In this document: positions 36,379-54,526 of the stretch, piece by piece
How the letters are laid out: every line of letters starts with the position of its first letter
Position numbering within the stretch: the stretch's first letter is position 1
Origin: Arabidopsis thaliana
Lineage: Eukaryota; Streptophyta; Magnoliopsida; Brassicales; Brassicaceae
Direction: 5' to 3'
NCBI RefSeq assembly: GCF_000001735.4
Contig: NC_003070.9
Coordinates: 24,661,971-24,725,970 of the forward strand
Length of the DNA stretch: 64,000 nucleotides
The notes under the pieces: generated by a model
The model's input: the letters and a program-made list of their open reading frames with translations, nothing else
The model's database searches: none
What the model was told of the DNA's origin: nothing
Translations under genes and position numbers: made by a program

Positions 36379-38139
36379 TGAGGAAGCTTTTGGGGATTTT
36401 TTTTTTCTCTTGAGGATTTGATGAACGAAGGGGGGGAAATAGTTTGTGATTGAGATTACTGGTTAATGGAGAGGAGAAGGTATCTTTTTTTATATAGGAC
36501 TAGGTCAGCAGGGTAATTATGTAACTTTTCTCGATTTAGGGGGGGCGTTTTGCGTCTCTTATCAAAAGTAGACAATTACCAAAAAACCGTAAGGGAAGAT
36601 TGCCAGCTATGCGTTTCCGCGTTTAGTTAAAAATAGTTTATAAGATAAGGATTATACTTTTCGAAGATATCAAAAATGCCCCAGTTGTTTTTCTAATTGA
36701 TATGTTGATACTACAATTTTTTTTTTTTTTTTTTATTGTGTATATGTAAGAATCTATCAATCTATCATTCCTACGGAACCTTTTTGGTACTCCTGAAAAA
36801 CAAATCTTGATCAAACCTATATTTGCATATGCAGTTTAAGATTATGTCCAGTGGTGAGAACCTTCTATAGACTCTCACTATTTTTTTGTTTTATTTTTTT
36901 TTGGAAAGATTTATTAATTTTGTTATCTTTCCATGGTAGGTTCTCCAAGTAGGGTTCTTTAAAAGAAAGTGTATATGATCCTTTGTGGCTCAAGATCAGT
37001 TCCAATTTTATTATGTGATCCTTGTGCCTTGTAATAGATGTCTAAAGATGAGTGTTAAAGAGAAAAACAAACCAAAAGACATGACTCACTACAGAGCATA
37101 AATTACAGTATATGCATATATTTCAAATCTTACCAATTTGGTAGGTCTTGTCTTTCCTTTTTTGACAGACAATCCTTCCAACTCAGCTTCAAAGCTATCA
37201 ATCTACGACTCTAGTTCACTCACTCACATATCAAAAGCACGAAAATAAGTAATGAATCAGCTACAGTACTGATAGGAGATGCTCCAAGAATTCTCAATTT
37301 TACAAAAGAAACAGTCTGAAAGTGAGTTGGCCTTTAAATTTTTTGCTTTTAAAAAAAAAATCTTGAAAATCACTATTTACATAAATCGTTTTTGATAAGT
37401 GACTACTAGTAAGATAGAATGTGATGATTTCATTATTAACACATACGTTTGATTGTTTTTTTTTGTTTTTTTTTGCTTGCTAAGAATGAAATATGAATTT
37501 CCAAAGTAATGAATGATGTTGGTATTGCATGGTGGATTTATTTGGTTGCATCATGCATGGATTTTATTTCCTTAAGGTATATAGAAAATACGCTTGGCCA
37601 AATGAGTGAAAAAGAGATATCTTCTCTTGCTGGTCGTCCTGTTTTTTAATCTAAACTAGTGACTTTCAAAAATAAAATATTAGAACTGTTTGGGAAAATG
37701 AATTGCCATTGTTTATTTCATCGCCAACGTTTAAGTTGTTAGTTTTTGAAATGTTTGTACTTAGTTGTTAAGACGACGTCAAATTATTTCCTAATCTATT
37801 TCTATGTATAGAGGTAAATTCGTATTTTTAATTTTCTAAAACTAATGATATTTTCTTACATCATTTTGTAACTCATAAATTTTTTAATGTTAAGGTTGTA
37901 TGATTCAATTTTTCTTCAAGTTTGGAAGGTAAAACATATTTAACTTCACATATTGATTCTCAAAAAGGATAACGTCATTAAAACTAAAGCCTTCTTGATC
38001 TTGTCGAATAAGCTAGAGATTGAAGGAAAACGAAACACTTTTATTATTATTAACCACGACTCATGAATCGTGCGTGGTCAATCACAAACTAAAACATAGG
38101 AAAAACATCGAATAGAAAACGAAATCCTCAAAATATAAC
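36379..38139. other. Intergenic between ALY3 and the beta-glucosidase cluster
   Basis: The first part is the ALY3 promoter. The segment from about 37670 to 38139 is the 3' flank of BGLU21 and is duplicated, with divergence, at about 44340-44788 downstream of BGLU22 (shared gttgttaagacgacgtc). No other gene is seen. Confidence 0.55.
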
Positions 38140-41025
<2,886 letters not shown>

Positions 41026-41092
41026 TTTTGTTTTTAGTTTCTTCTGGAAGAGAACAAGTTTATGATGATTTGTTTACATCCAATCGGAGTTC

Positions 41093-41100
41093 TTTATATA
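41093..41100 (-). promoter_or_regulatory. TATA box of BGLU21
   Basis: On the minus strand the sequence is TATATAAAG, 68-75 bases before the start codon. The same leader wording (AACTTGTTCTCTTCC-like between TATA and ATG) is kept upstream of BGLU22. Confidence 0.65.
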
Positions 41101-41125
41101 GCGATTTTGATTGTTTGTTAACGAG

Positions 41126-42963
41126 TGACTAAAATATAATTGTTTAGTAAAACTATTTTATATATAGGATGATTCATTGCATGACCTCGACCGTTGTGTT
41201 CTTACTTAGTTTGGAACATATTATATTGTGCGTGGAACTAATATAAGTTCTTCATCCATTTTGGATTTAATTATTTGATTAGTCCATTTTGGATATCATA
41301 ATCTCCCAATATGATTATTTGTGTTTCATAATAAACCTTTTTCGGAATAACTCTTATGTACTTTGTCTATGGTTTCGATAATTAACTATGTTCATATATA
41401 TATAAATATATAATATTGGTGTTTTATATAATTTAATAATTGTATATTATTTATTTGGTAATTTTTGGTTTAAACCACTGTCGCATCTACTGCTAAGCCA
41501 ATCATAAAATTGCCGTAAATACACATATTTTTAACTGTAAACCAGTCATTTAAAATGTCCGATAACGTTTAAAACCTCAACCAATTACTTCCATTAACTT
41601 CCACAATGACAACCACACCCCGTTGCATTTAAACCAACGAAAACCCTAAATAATAACAAGCCTATTTTTGATACTCAAATAATTGGAGACTTTATTATTT
41701 TTCAAAACTTAATTGTAAAAACATATTTTTTAACTTGTTTAACGAACATTACTCTTAATCTTTCATAAATCAGTTTCTAATTCGAAAAAAAGTTATACCT
41801 TATTCTGAAAAAATTCAGGTAGCAAGTAAAGGATCTCTCATTTAATGTTTGGACTAATGAATGACTAAACTATATGAGTATGTATTTAGTAAGACTATTT
41901 TTATAGTATATAGGATGCTTCATGGCACGATCTCGATCATTGTATTATATATAGTTTAGTAAATCTATTTAATAAATAGGATGATTCATTGCATTATCTC
42001 GATCATTGACTAATTCTTACTTATTTTTCCTAGTTTGGAACATATTATATTGGGCGTGGAACATATAATATAAAAACGTGACTTAAAAATATATCATGTA
42101 TGTCCAAAAAAAAAGTTTACAGCATGAGGAGTCCTCGAACCAATCGGCCGGCCCTAAGTCAATGGATCATTTAGTGCCTCGTATAGATCTAGATCGAGTT
42201 TTGGATCTTATTTTGTTATGGACGTTAAGTTATTAATGTGTTAGTGACTAAAATATAAATATATAATACAACTGTTTAATAGGATGACTCATTCCATGAT
42301 CTATATGGTTTACATTACTTTTTTGTTTTCCAATATATAGTCCTCGTGTCTAAAACTCTAAACTAAATTATATCCTCTTTATATTTTATAATTGACACAT
42401 TTTGCGCGAATAAAAAGACAAATCATTAACTATACAAATATACCATTACTTTATTAGATGATATTTCCTCTATTTCAAATTATATGATGTTTTAGATTAA
42501 AACACACACTTTAAGAAATTTATTTTTAATTATAAAATTTGTTCTCTTGATATTAAAAATACAAAATACAAACCAATAGTCAAATAATCAAATAAAATAT
42601 ATTTAAAAATTGCATTGATATTAGTAAAACATCCTAAATAAATCTCTGAAATATCCTATATAATGAATCAGAGTGAGTGTTAAATTTAAAACAAAAATAT
42701 GAATAAATTAAAGAATAAACGTGGAAGTTTATTTGAAAAGTAAAATTGGAAATTTAAAATAACATGTTTTTTTTTGAAACAAAATAAAAATTCCACAAGA
42801 ACACTAGTGGTTGTTATACAGAAGGACTATTATTAAATATTTTAAATTGGATGATTTCATTGCACGATATATAAACGTTGAGTTGTTTTTTATTTTTCTA
42901 AATCTTGAACGTATAATATTCATCATGCATAAACGTTGAGTTGTTTTTTTTATTGAACAGAAA
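41126..42963. repeat. Diverged copies of a BGLU upstream module
   Basis: A theme of the form TTTAGTAAA-CTATTT-ATA, then TAGGATGATTCATTGCATGA, then CTCGA-C-TTG, then TTTGGAACATATTATATTG occurs at about 41140-41240, 41870-41940, 41950-42065, 42245-42305 and 42830-42880, and again upstream of BGLU22 (47880-47970) and near 48735. It looks like repeated duplication of promoter-proximal DNA together with the genes. No protein is encoded. Confidence 0.6.
42474..42678. mobile_element. Possible Stowaway/mariner-like MITE
   Basis: The left end TTCCTCTATTTCAAATTATA and the reversed right end CACTCTGATTCATTATATAG resemble each other and the CTCCCTCCGTTTCA-type ends of plant Stowaway MITEs; both are followed by GATGTTTTA/GGATATTTC-like sequence. 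About 200 bp, non-coding. Flanks are too AT-rich to prove a TA duplication. Confidence 0.4.
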
Positions 42964-43019
42964 TAAAAATCCTCAAAATATAACTTAAAGCTCATCCCTC
43001 TTTATCGCGGATGGACTTA

Positions 43020-44055
43020 GGCCGTGTTCGTTTCATCAGTCAGATGGATCATCTAGATAGAGATGAGTTTTGATGTTCGTTTGGTGCCAAAAACGGTTCA
43101 TTCAGATGATCTATCCAAATAAATCATCTGGATGACTTTGAAAATTTAAGCTAAATTTTGAAACTTATTTGGCTGAATTTAATTGGATCATTTGGATGGA
43201 GATGATCCAGTCAAAAATAACAAATAACAAAAATACCTTAATTATTTCAATTGATTATTTATATGTATTTTTTCGATAAAAAAACAAATAGACTTAAATC
43301 TTATTTTACAACTATTTTTAAAAAATAAAAAATTAAATTTTCCACTAAAACCGCAAAATTATTTTTTTTTCCGTTAAAACCGTAAAATTTTGTTTTTCCG
43401 CCAAAACCGTAAGATTCTGTTTTTCCGACAAAACCGCAAAATCACGTTTTCCCGCCAAAACCGCAAAATCACATTTTCCCGCCAAAACCGCAAAATCACG
43501 TTTTCCCGCCAAAACCGCAAAATCGTGTTTTCCCGCCAAAACCGTAAAATCACGTTTGTCCGTCAAAACCGTAAAATCGAGTTTTTCCCGCCATAACCGT
43601 AAAATCACGTTTTCTAGTCAAAAACGTAAAATCACGTTTTTCCGCCAAAACCGTAAAATTTTGTTTTTCGCCAAAACCGTAAAATCGAGTTTTCCCATCA
43701 AAACTGTAAAACCACGTTTTCCCGCCAAAACCGTAAAATAAATTTATAAATGTAAAAAACTATTATTTGAAATTTATTTACTTTTAAATATATTTTAGAT
43801 TAAGAATTAAAATTAACATGTTTACAAGTAATAATAAAAAATATAATTAGATGAAAGCATGGGTAGTTTAGGTATTTGTATTATTACAAATCATTTGGAT
43901 GGAGATAGAGATAAGCAAACGAACATCTCATTCGGATGGTCCAGTCAAATGAACCGACTAAAAATGAAACGAACAAGAGTTAAATAAATCATCCAAATAG
44001 ACATGTTGAATGGATCAGTTGGATGGATCTATCAAATGTAGAAACGAACAGGGCC
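43020..44055. mobile_element. PIF/Harbinger-type (Tourist-like) MITE, 1036 bp, with TTA duplication
   Basis: Left end GGCCGTGTTCGTTTCATCAG; right end reversed GGCCCTGTTCGTTTCTACAT: 14 of the first 15 bases agree. TTA is duplicated at 43017-43019 and 44056-44058. Removing the element and one TTA restores alignment with the BGLU last exon. Subterminal regions contain several GTTCGTTT motifs in both orientations. It encodes no transposase. Confidence 0.88.
43339..43740. repeat. 27-bp minisatellite, about 15 units
   Basis: Units follow the pattern cccgccaaaaccgcaaaatc then acgtttt, 27 bases long with substitutions and a few 1-base length changes. Because 27 is divisible by 3, long frames stay open on both strands (RQNRKITFS on plus, AGKRDFAVL on minus). 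These are repeat artefacts rather than genes. It lies wholly inside the MITE. Confidence 0.9.
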
Positions 44056-44788
44056 TTAAAACCTTGACCAAAGAAATCTTTGTAATACCTGGCTGATTGT
44101 TTCTCATAACATTGAGATTATTTTTAAAATTGACGTAGTAGAATCCCAATCTGTTATATTAGAACCATCTTGCTGATATTATGTTGTGTTCATTTTTATG
44201 TACATTGTCTTATCTTATCCGATATCAAATTATGTAACTTGATTTTATCTAAATTGTTTGGAAAGATTAATCTCAAACTTGTAGCTACGGTGTGACATCT
44301 TATCCGATCTCAAATCATGGTGATTTTCTAAAAATGTTAAACTATTTCCATTGTTTTATTTCATCGCCAAGCGGTTTAAGTTGTTGAAGTTATTAGTCAT
44401 TAAAATATTTGCACGATTTAGTTGTTAAGACGACGTCTAGTTATTGCATAATCTATTTCTTTAAATAGAGGTAAATTCGTATTTTCAATATTTTAAAAAC
44501 TATGATATTTTTACTTCATATTTAAAAACATCAGTCCTTTTGTAAATTTAAGACTTTTTTTAATATATATAATACAATATTTCTTCATGTTTTGAAGGTA
44601 AAGATACCTTCATATAAGGATAATATATTTATACTAAAGCATTCTTGATCATGTCAAATAAGCTAGAAACTGAAGGAATACAAAACACTTTTATTATTAT
44701 TAACCAAGACTTCATGAATCATGATCAATCACAAACTAAAACATAGGAAAGAAGCATTGAACAGAAAACCAAATCCTCAAAATATAAC

Positions 44789-47767
<2,979 letters not shown>

Positions 47768-47840
47768 GGTTTCTAATTTTTGGTCTTTTGGAAGAGAACA
47801 AGTTTGTGATGATTTGTTTACATCTAAACAGAGTTCTTAA

Positions 47841-47848
47841 TTATATAG
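47841..47848 (-). promoter_or_regulatory. TATA-like box of BGLU22
   Basis: Minus-strand CTATATAA about 75 bases before the ATG, aligned with the TATATAAAG of BGLU21 but with an inserted TTA. Confidence 0.5.
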
Positions 47849-48383
47849 TGATTTTGATTGTTTGGTAATGACAAATAAGTCACTAAACTATATTTGTTTA
47901 ATAAATTTATTTTATATATAGGTGTGTTCTTACTTATTTTTCAAAGTTTGGAACATATTATATTACGCGTGGAACATATAATAAAAACGTGCCTTTAAAT
48001 AAATAGTGTATCCTATCAAAAAAAAAAAAAAATCGTGTATGTCCTATAACTGAAGTCTTCATCTATTGTTGCACCTTCGTCTTAATAATATTTCTCGTGT
48101 TTAACGAGCAACAATATTAACATTTAATCTTCCATAATCAACGGATCTCTCATTTAATGTCTACTTTCAAATATGCAACCAGATCTGTTTTACAAGAAAA
48201 GAAAAAGATATGCCAACAAGGCCTCGTTAATCATTTTCTTTAATTTTCTATAGTAATGATCCAGATCGAGTTTTTGGATCTTACTTTAGGTATTATTGAC
48301 GTTTAAGATATTAATATTTATTGAATAAACTTTCATTTACTTATCCCACTAAGATAGTATACAATTATTTAACTATTGTATAC

Positions 48384-48445
48384 GATGGTGGTTAGGAGCA
48401 ACGTGTCCCCATGAGAAACTTTTGCAATGACATTTTGGTTTTTAG
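48384..48445 (-). pseudogene. 5'-end relic of another beta-glucosidase exon 1
   Basis: The plus-strand wording ggttaggagcaa---ccccatgag---aaacttttgcaatgacattt matches the signal-peptide part of BGLU21 exon 1 (40976-41027), including the reversed start codon context. Small deletions disrupt the frame and nothing of the rest of the gene is found. It is the outermost trace of the BGLU cluster. Confidence 0.65.
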
Positions 48446-50287
48446 TTTTCTTTTTTTTCTTTTGTCTTGATTAAGAAAACAATTTTAGGATGGTTCATTT
48501 ATATGTTAGTGTCGTTTTTTATAGCGATACTGATCTCTCATTAATGTCTTGTTTTTAATATGCCACAACCAGGCCTCGTTGATAATGTTTATTTTATTTT
48601 ACTATATAGATAGATCTAATCATCCAAATGGTGTTTTCGATCTTATCTTAATCATGATTATTATTGACGTTTTCATAACTTAATATAATCTTTCATTATT
48701 GGTTTCCGCTTGACTATTATTTAAATAGGATGATTCATTCGATGAGAGATCCCGGGTGACTAAGCTAAACTATACAATTATAAATAAGAAAATCTAGTGT
48801 ATGACCTATATCTTCAAAATCTTGAACCTGTAGTAGTCGTCCTGATCATAGGATACATTGGTAACTTATGGACCGTAAAACCTAAGCAAAAGACCTTATA
48901 ATGGTTATCAAACAAGTTATTAGATATCAAGACACAACCTCCAATTAGACTGGGAGTTTGGAATGAGTAATCTTCGGTTTCGGACAAACAATTGGTCACA
49001 TTCTAGTCGCATGCTGACTGCTGTCAGGACAGTGCGGTAAAGCCTAATTAAGATCAACGAAATTTAGGCATCAAAATTAAAATATAAATGTGGGGCAACT
49101 TTTTTGCCCAAAAAAACACAAATTGGGGTAACTATTATTCACCAAACATTTTTCTTGGTCGATCAATTGGTGGTGTAATTGATTATTTTTCTTTCAAACA
49201 ACTCAATGAGAAAGTCCATTTAGATTTGGAATGACCATTTCTCAAAATGCTACACTTCATGGCCTTTGTGATCGAGGACATTGAAAGCTACTATTTACAT
49301 GATCAGAAAATCTGGTAAGTTTACAAGTCCATATATATGTCAAATATTGTACCTTGGAAGAAAGCAACTTAAAAATATGTGTATTCCTCTTAGCTGATGC
49401 CCTACCAAAGCACATTGCGACTCACTACTCTCGTCTAGTCGTCATAGAAGAAGAATACACTGCGACTAGTTTTTTTTGCTCTCCTAAGAATGAAGAAACG
49501 GTTGGTACAATCTTTTACTAACTATGGCCAGTTCAATTACTTACCCTTGGTTACTTCAATGATCTGGATCAGTTAAGAGTCTTTGTGTATCTTTATGGCG
49601 TAGTCAAGGAAATGGAAACTTCCAATTAAATATAAAACTATTAAATACTAAAAAATAAAATAAATTCGACATGTGTCACGATTAAGCAACAAATATATAT
49701 TAAATGTGACTGAATGAAAGTCGTTGTATAACTCCAAAATAATGAAGCTTCCTTATATATCATTAAAAACACATGTAACGACAATCTCTCTTGGTGTTTG
49801 ACTTTGAAGGTGTTCTTGTTTTACGTCACGATGCATCAGCAATCACATTATTGTACTTTGATAATATTGTTAAGTATTAACAATATAATAGGTTCCACCT
49901 TCCACGCATTATGATCAGTAAATCACATTGTAGATTATTATTACTTTGATAAATATTTAAATCGAATATGTAGTAGCTAGAAACCTTTTTTTAACATACC
50001 ATCTTTTTTCGTTGATAGTATTGCGCTGACGCTTATTTTGCTACTTGATGGCGATGCACCATCTATCTGTAAATAGATTTTTAGCATATTTAAAATACTA
50101 AGGTTTAGCCCGGGCTACGTTTGGTACTTATTTGGCGATAATTAATTTTAAGCTAGTTGAATTAGTTTTATTTTTAAAATTCATCAAACCTAACTCCACT
50201 ACGGTGATACATGACTTCATTTTTGTTACATTATGAAGTTGATCAGGGTATCTTTATCGAACACTGTAGACATTAAAACAAGTATAA
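48446..50287. other. Intergenic between the BGLU and F-box clusters
   Basis: No gene recognised. Segments at about 49185-49260 and 49975-50060 are similar to 53640-53780 next to the following F-box gene, so this is duplicated F-box flank. A short palindrome AGCCCGGGCT occurs near 50106. Confidence 0.5.
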
Positions 50288-51230
50288 AAACAGATACATG
50301 TATATTTTCTTGGTACATACAATTTCGGCATTTCCTCCAACTGTAAAATAAGCAAAGATAAGTGACACATGTTTACACTTTACATAGTCCTCACCACAGC
50401 CATCATCTAACTCTCTTTGCTTCCACCACCACCTCCGCTTCTCCCTCTGAACGTCGGTTGCGAGTTGCGACCACCTCAGGTCCGTCTCTCACCCATGGAA
50501 ACATGGGCATCTGCTACGGTCCACAAATTAAAAGGTCCAAAATTTGTTTGTATTTTAGTTGTTGGAGTTGGAAAAAAACAATAGAAGAGCCCTTTATATG
50601 TTGAAGATAAAAGGCCCCAAAAATTATTAACTTAACATAACAGGCCCATAAAACAATTAACCTAGTTAACTAGTTTAAAGAATTCAATCCGAATCTTCCT
50701 TATTGTCCTCCTTTTAGTTTTTGAGACTCACTCAGATCATGATCAAAATCACAAGCTCTCTAATTTTCTTCGGTCGTAAAGCTCATTAAAGCCTAGACAT
50801 GTATATCTTAAAAGCTCCTAAACAAATAGATCTTAATTTTCCAAGAGTTTAATTATAATTTAGTTCCTAGAATGTTTAATCCTTGGGTCTTAGTGTCTTA
50901 CAAAGATCTAATACTATTTTAGGTTAAATTTGAAGCATCTTTATTTTATTTTTCGTTTTTGTAATCCATTATCTATTTTTCTACTCGAAGTCTGAATTAC
51001 TAATGAGCAAAAACATGTCTTTGAGTCAAAAGAAGTAACAGCATTACACATTTAGGCCAAACATAAGATCTCTTAAGATCTACAAGACATTCAAAGTCAC
51101 CACAATGAAGAAGAAAGCAAATAGTTCACATAAATAAAGAGTTTCTGAAAATTTGAATCCTTGGTTCTTACACGAACCTTATTACATTTTTGGTTCAATT
51201 GAAACATTTAAGACAAACATATGATCTTCT
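50288..51230 (+). repeat. Left arm of a ~1-kb inverted duplication
   Basis: This segment, the 3' flank of the first F-box gene, is repeated in reverse orientation at 59565-60712 (for example gtgacacatgtttacacttt here and aaagtgtaaacatgtgtcac there). It includes a short open frame around METWASAY-like sequence that is shared by both arms and looks transposon-derived rather than genic. The site TTA at 50700-50702 is the empty site of a MITE present in the other arm. Confidence 0.85.
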
Positions 51231-51335
51231 TACAGATCTACTACACAACAAAGTCACCATAATAGAGAAGGAAACCACAGAGTTCACATTAATAAAAGTA
51301 CAGAAAGGCAAACCTTGTATGTTCTTCAACGAGGA

Positions 51336-52873
51336 TCAGAGAACGATGACTCGGCAAGAGGTCGAGCATCTTGGAATTGTAATGAGTTCTCTGAGGATGA
51401 CACAAGATTTCTTTCTAGAAGAATGATCCAATGATAAAGTGAGTTTCTTGAGGATTGGTGAGTTCTCAAGTAAGTATCTCACTAATTCCATCTTCCCCTT
51501 GTCCAATGCAAATTCTATCTTAACATACTCGAGAGATGATAGGAGACACCGAGGTTCAGATATAATACTAGTTCTCTTCCTTGGAAAGTAATCAGATTCC
51601 TGATATTACACCCAAGTGAACGAAACAAGTTTGAGTGATTATGTTACCAAAGAAAGTTGATAAGTTTTAAGTAAACAAATCCTTACCAAGACCAGGGATT
51701 TTAAATTCGAGCAGCTCTTAAAAAAGAATGGCAATATTTCCCATCTTTTCTGATAGAATTCAACACTGAAGAAAGATAAGTTAGGAAACAACGGCAGTGG
51801 TTCACATCTTGAGTAATCATAAATGACCTACAACAAAAATAAATACAAGAAAAGTATCAGAATAAAGTTATACATGATAAAGTAAAACAATAAAATACGA
51901 ATTCAACAAACGATACCTCAAGAGTACATGCAGCGATTGTCATAGTTTTGACACGAGAGAGTCCGACAAGAAAATTACGAATCATTTCTCTCTTTGGCAG
52001 ATCATCCGGATCAAACTTTTTCCCCCGACAAAAGTTAAACTCAATATCGATATCCGCCTCTACAAGGGAACTCAGATTCTCTATTATGAAACTTGCAGTT
52101 AATTGATGTGAGAGCTTGAGTTTCTCAAGCTTTGGAGCATCCAATATAACCACTAGATCATCACGAAAGCTCTTACTACTAGAGCCGTAATAGTTGAAGC
52201 TTAATAGAGATTGAGAGATGACACGTAAAACTCTTACATTGTCAAGGTACCTTCTGCATAACGTAAAGCTTTCGAGGACTGGGCAGCCTGACATAAGCAT
52301 GTCGAAAGCGAACTCATTGTAAAACTCAACCCAATCTAGAACCAAAACTTTCAGAGACGGTAGTGATACGAACTCGGGCTTTGTCAAAGTTACTTCAGAG
52401 AGCTTTAAAGAAACCAAGCTCTCACAGTTGTAAATTTCTGGATATATACGCACTCCAGGCCATGTAACATCGATATGCTGAACTTTTCGCTTAATAGCCA
52501 TGTAGATCCACTTCCAGGAACAAGTAGCCAAATCCACATCCCCATCCAGATCCGAACCGCATCTTAACTTAAACTTGTTTACCTTACGGTTGGATCTCAT
52601 AAACCTATCGATAAAACTAGCAAGACTATCGAATTCCGTGAAATGACGATTATCCAAATCCAATCGAGGAACATACCTCCAGATATTTCTCCATTTGGTG
52701 GATAAGACACTAGTCTTAATCACATCTTTTGTCGGAAGATTCAGGAGAACAAGAACAATCAAAGCTTCTGGCAAATCACTTATCCAATCAACTTCATCAC
52801 CAGATCCGTTGTCAGAAGATTCAGGAGAACATGATCGTTTGGTACGAACACGTCTCTCTCCGTCTTCGTCCAT
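51336..52873 (-). CDS. F-box/RNI-like/FBD protein
   Basis: Probable substrate receptor of an SCF ubiquitin ligase; substrate unknown. Position matches At1g66290. Three exons, 52873-51917, 51827-51687 and 51599-51336, all joined in phase 0, give 453 residues. F-box about residues 28-75: [39 protein letters not shown]. The middle has leucine-rich degenerate repeats ([31 protein letters not shown]). Exon 3 encodes the [38 protein letters not shown]. The protein starts [20 protein letters not shown], shared with its neighbours. Same three-exon layout as the two intact paralogues at 54.5 and 61.0 kb. Confidence 0.93.
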
Positions 52874-53922
52874 GTAACTTCAAATTTGCGAAGAAAGCGG
52901 CATAGAGTTGGTGAAAATGAAACGATAACTATGAAACCTAAACCTAACAGTACCACTTTAACGGTAAAAACAAACGTCGTTATCTTTTTAGAATATTTCA
53001 GTTTGTGGTCACAAATGAAAGATGGATTTTAATGGGAAATTAGTATATTTTCTTTGTTTATTGAACATAAATATTTTTGTAAAATCTGCTCTATATATTG
53101 AATAAACCTTCTAACAAATATAACAATAATTATTAGATAAGACAATAAAATATAATCAGTAAAAAGTATAAAAGACAGCCTTGCAAATTCTAAAACAGTT
53201 TGATTTCAAAAGGGAAAGAATCCCAAGTACGCATTTGTTGCCTAGGTATACCAGATACATACCAGATAAAGACGTCATAAGTGGGACATATATTAAGGTG
53301 GGGCCCGCATATTGCCTCCTCTGTCTCATGACGGATCAGCTCAGCATTTTATCTTTGATTGCTCATTTGCATGAGGTTTGATCTTTCTTTACATCTAAAG
53401 TCCGTCTTTCTCCATATGAAAGGAAAAAAACTGTCAACTTCACTCTAAAAACCTTGTATGTAGTCCTGATAGAGTCAGGCTAATCTTTAAAATATATAGG
53501 CTCAGAAATTTACAGACCAGACTCAAACATATGTGAGTTTTGCAGGATTTGGGCCGGGACGGGTTGGCCTAAATTAAACACATATTAACTCGATTGATAT
53601 GCCTAGCACCACCTAGTTGGTTGTAGTTGGATATTTCTTCTTTGTCAAACAACTCAGCGAGACACTCCATTTGAAGGTGGAATGACCATTACTCAAAAAA
53701 GTATAGATGTGGTAGCTAGAAACGTTTTTTAAACATACCATTTCTTTTCGCTGATAGTTTTACACATGCGCTTATTTTACTAGTTGAACATATATCAGAG
53801 AAAATATCTTTAAATATATCATAAACAATATTTGCACAGCATAAAATAATGAAAAAGTGTTAAATAAGTTAACTGATTTGTTTAGCAAAAAATAAATAAA
53901 TAAGTTAACTGATATATTACAC
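52874..53922. promoter_or_regulatory. Upstream region of the first F-box gene
   Basis: The first ~180 bases upstream are conserved with those of the other F-box copies (for example gaagaaagcggcatagagtt then ggtgaaaatgaaacgata). A TGACGTC-related gacgtcat sits near 53271. The rest is AT-rich duplicated flank. Confidence 0.45.
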
Positions 53923-54019
53923 CTGCTACAGCTTTCGGTGGTCTATGAATCGTTGCACTGGCTGTCTTGCCTGCTTTAAGCGGAGCTATTTGGTCCGACA
54001 CTGGATTCCTTCTTGCAAC
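53923..54019 (-). pseudogene. Orphan exon-like fragment
   Basis: On the minus strand a 97-base stretch bounded by a TTTTCTAAG acceptor and a G|GTGTAA donor reads VARRNPVSDQIAPLKAGKTA then SATIHRPPKAVAG without stops. It is richer in GC than its surroundings. No neighbouring exon was found. It may be a captured or stranded exon of an unidentified gene. Confidence 0.35.
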
Positions 54020-54526
54020 CTTAGAAAAGGAAAAAAGAAAGCGAGCTAGGTTTATTCGGTTTTTAGTTTAGTTTCATCTAACCATCTAGCTATATTGGTA
54101 AAGAGTTTCTATAAACTTTAATCCCAGGGTCTTACACAAATCTTATAACATTTTCAGTTAAACTGAAGCATCAAACATCTTGTGCTTTGTTTTTCCTTTT
54201 TGTAATCCATTATACTTTTTCTACTCAACCTCTGAATTATTATTGTTAAGCAAAAACAATTCATTGAGTCAAAAAATAAATTTTCCTTACGATCTACAAG
54301 ACATCAAATTCACCACAATGAATAAAAAAATCAAATAGTCCAGATAAATAAAGAGTTTTTGGAAATTTTAATCCTTGGTTCTTACACGGACCTTATTACA
54401 TTTTTGGTTCAATTGAAATATTTAAGACAAACATATGATCTTCTTACAGATCTACAACACAACATAGTTCATAGTAGTAAAAGTACCGAAAGACAACAGA
54501 GTTCACAGTATGTTCGTCAACGTGAA

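Larger units (their letters stand above)
42964..44182 (-). pseudogene. Last-exon relic of a third beta-glucosidase, split by a MITE
   Basis: 42964-43019 matches the 3' UTR and C-terminal codons of BGLU21/22 (aaaatataacttaaagctca, then tccctctttatcgcggatgg). 44059-44182 continues the same exon (aaatctttgtaatacctggc through the region for tyrosine-aspartate-phenylalanine and ...accatcttgctg). The two parts would be contiguous but for a 1036-bp insertion. Frame-breaking substitutions and loss of all other exons show it is dead. It lies between BGLU21 and BGLU22 in the same orientation. Confidence 0.82.

Noticed and set aside
43345-43741. Open frames with nine-residue repeats on both strands
   Set aside because: They follow from a 27-bp minisatellite whose period is divisible by three; no independent coding evidence.
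50096-50125. Possible reversed Helitron end around AGCCCGGGCT
   Set aside because: The base pattern after the palindrome (CTTAG on the minus strand) does not meet the CTRR rule; too degenerate to call.
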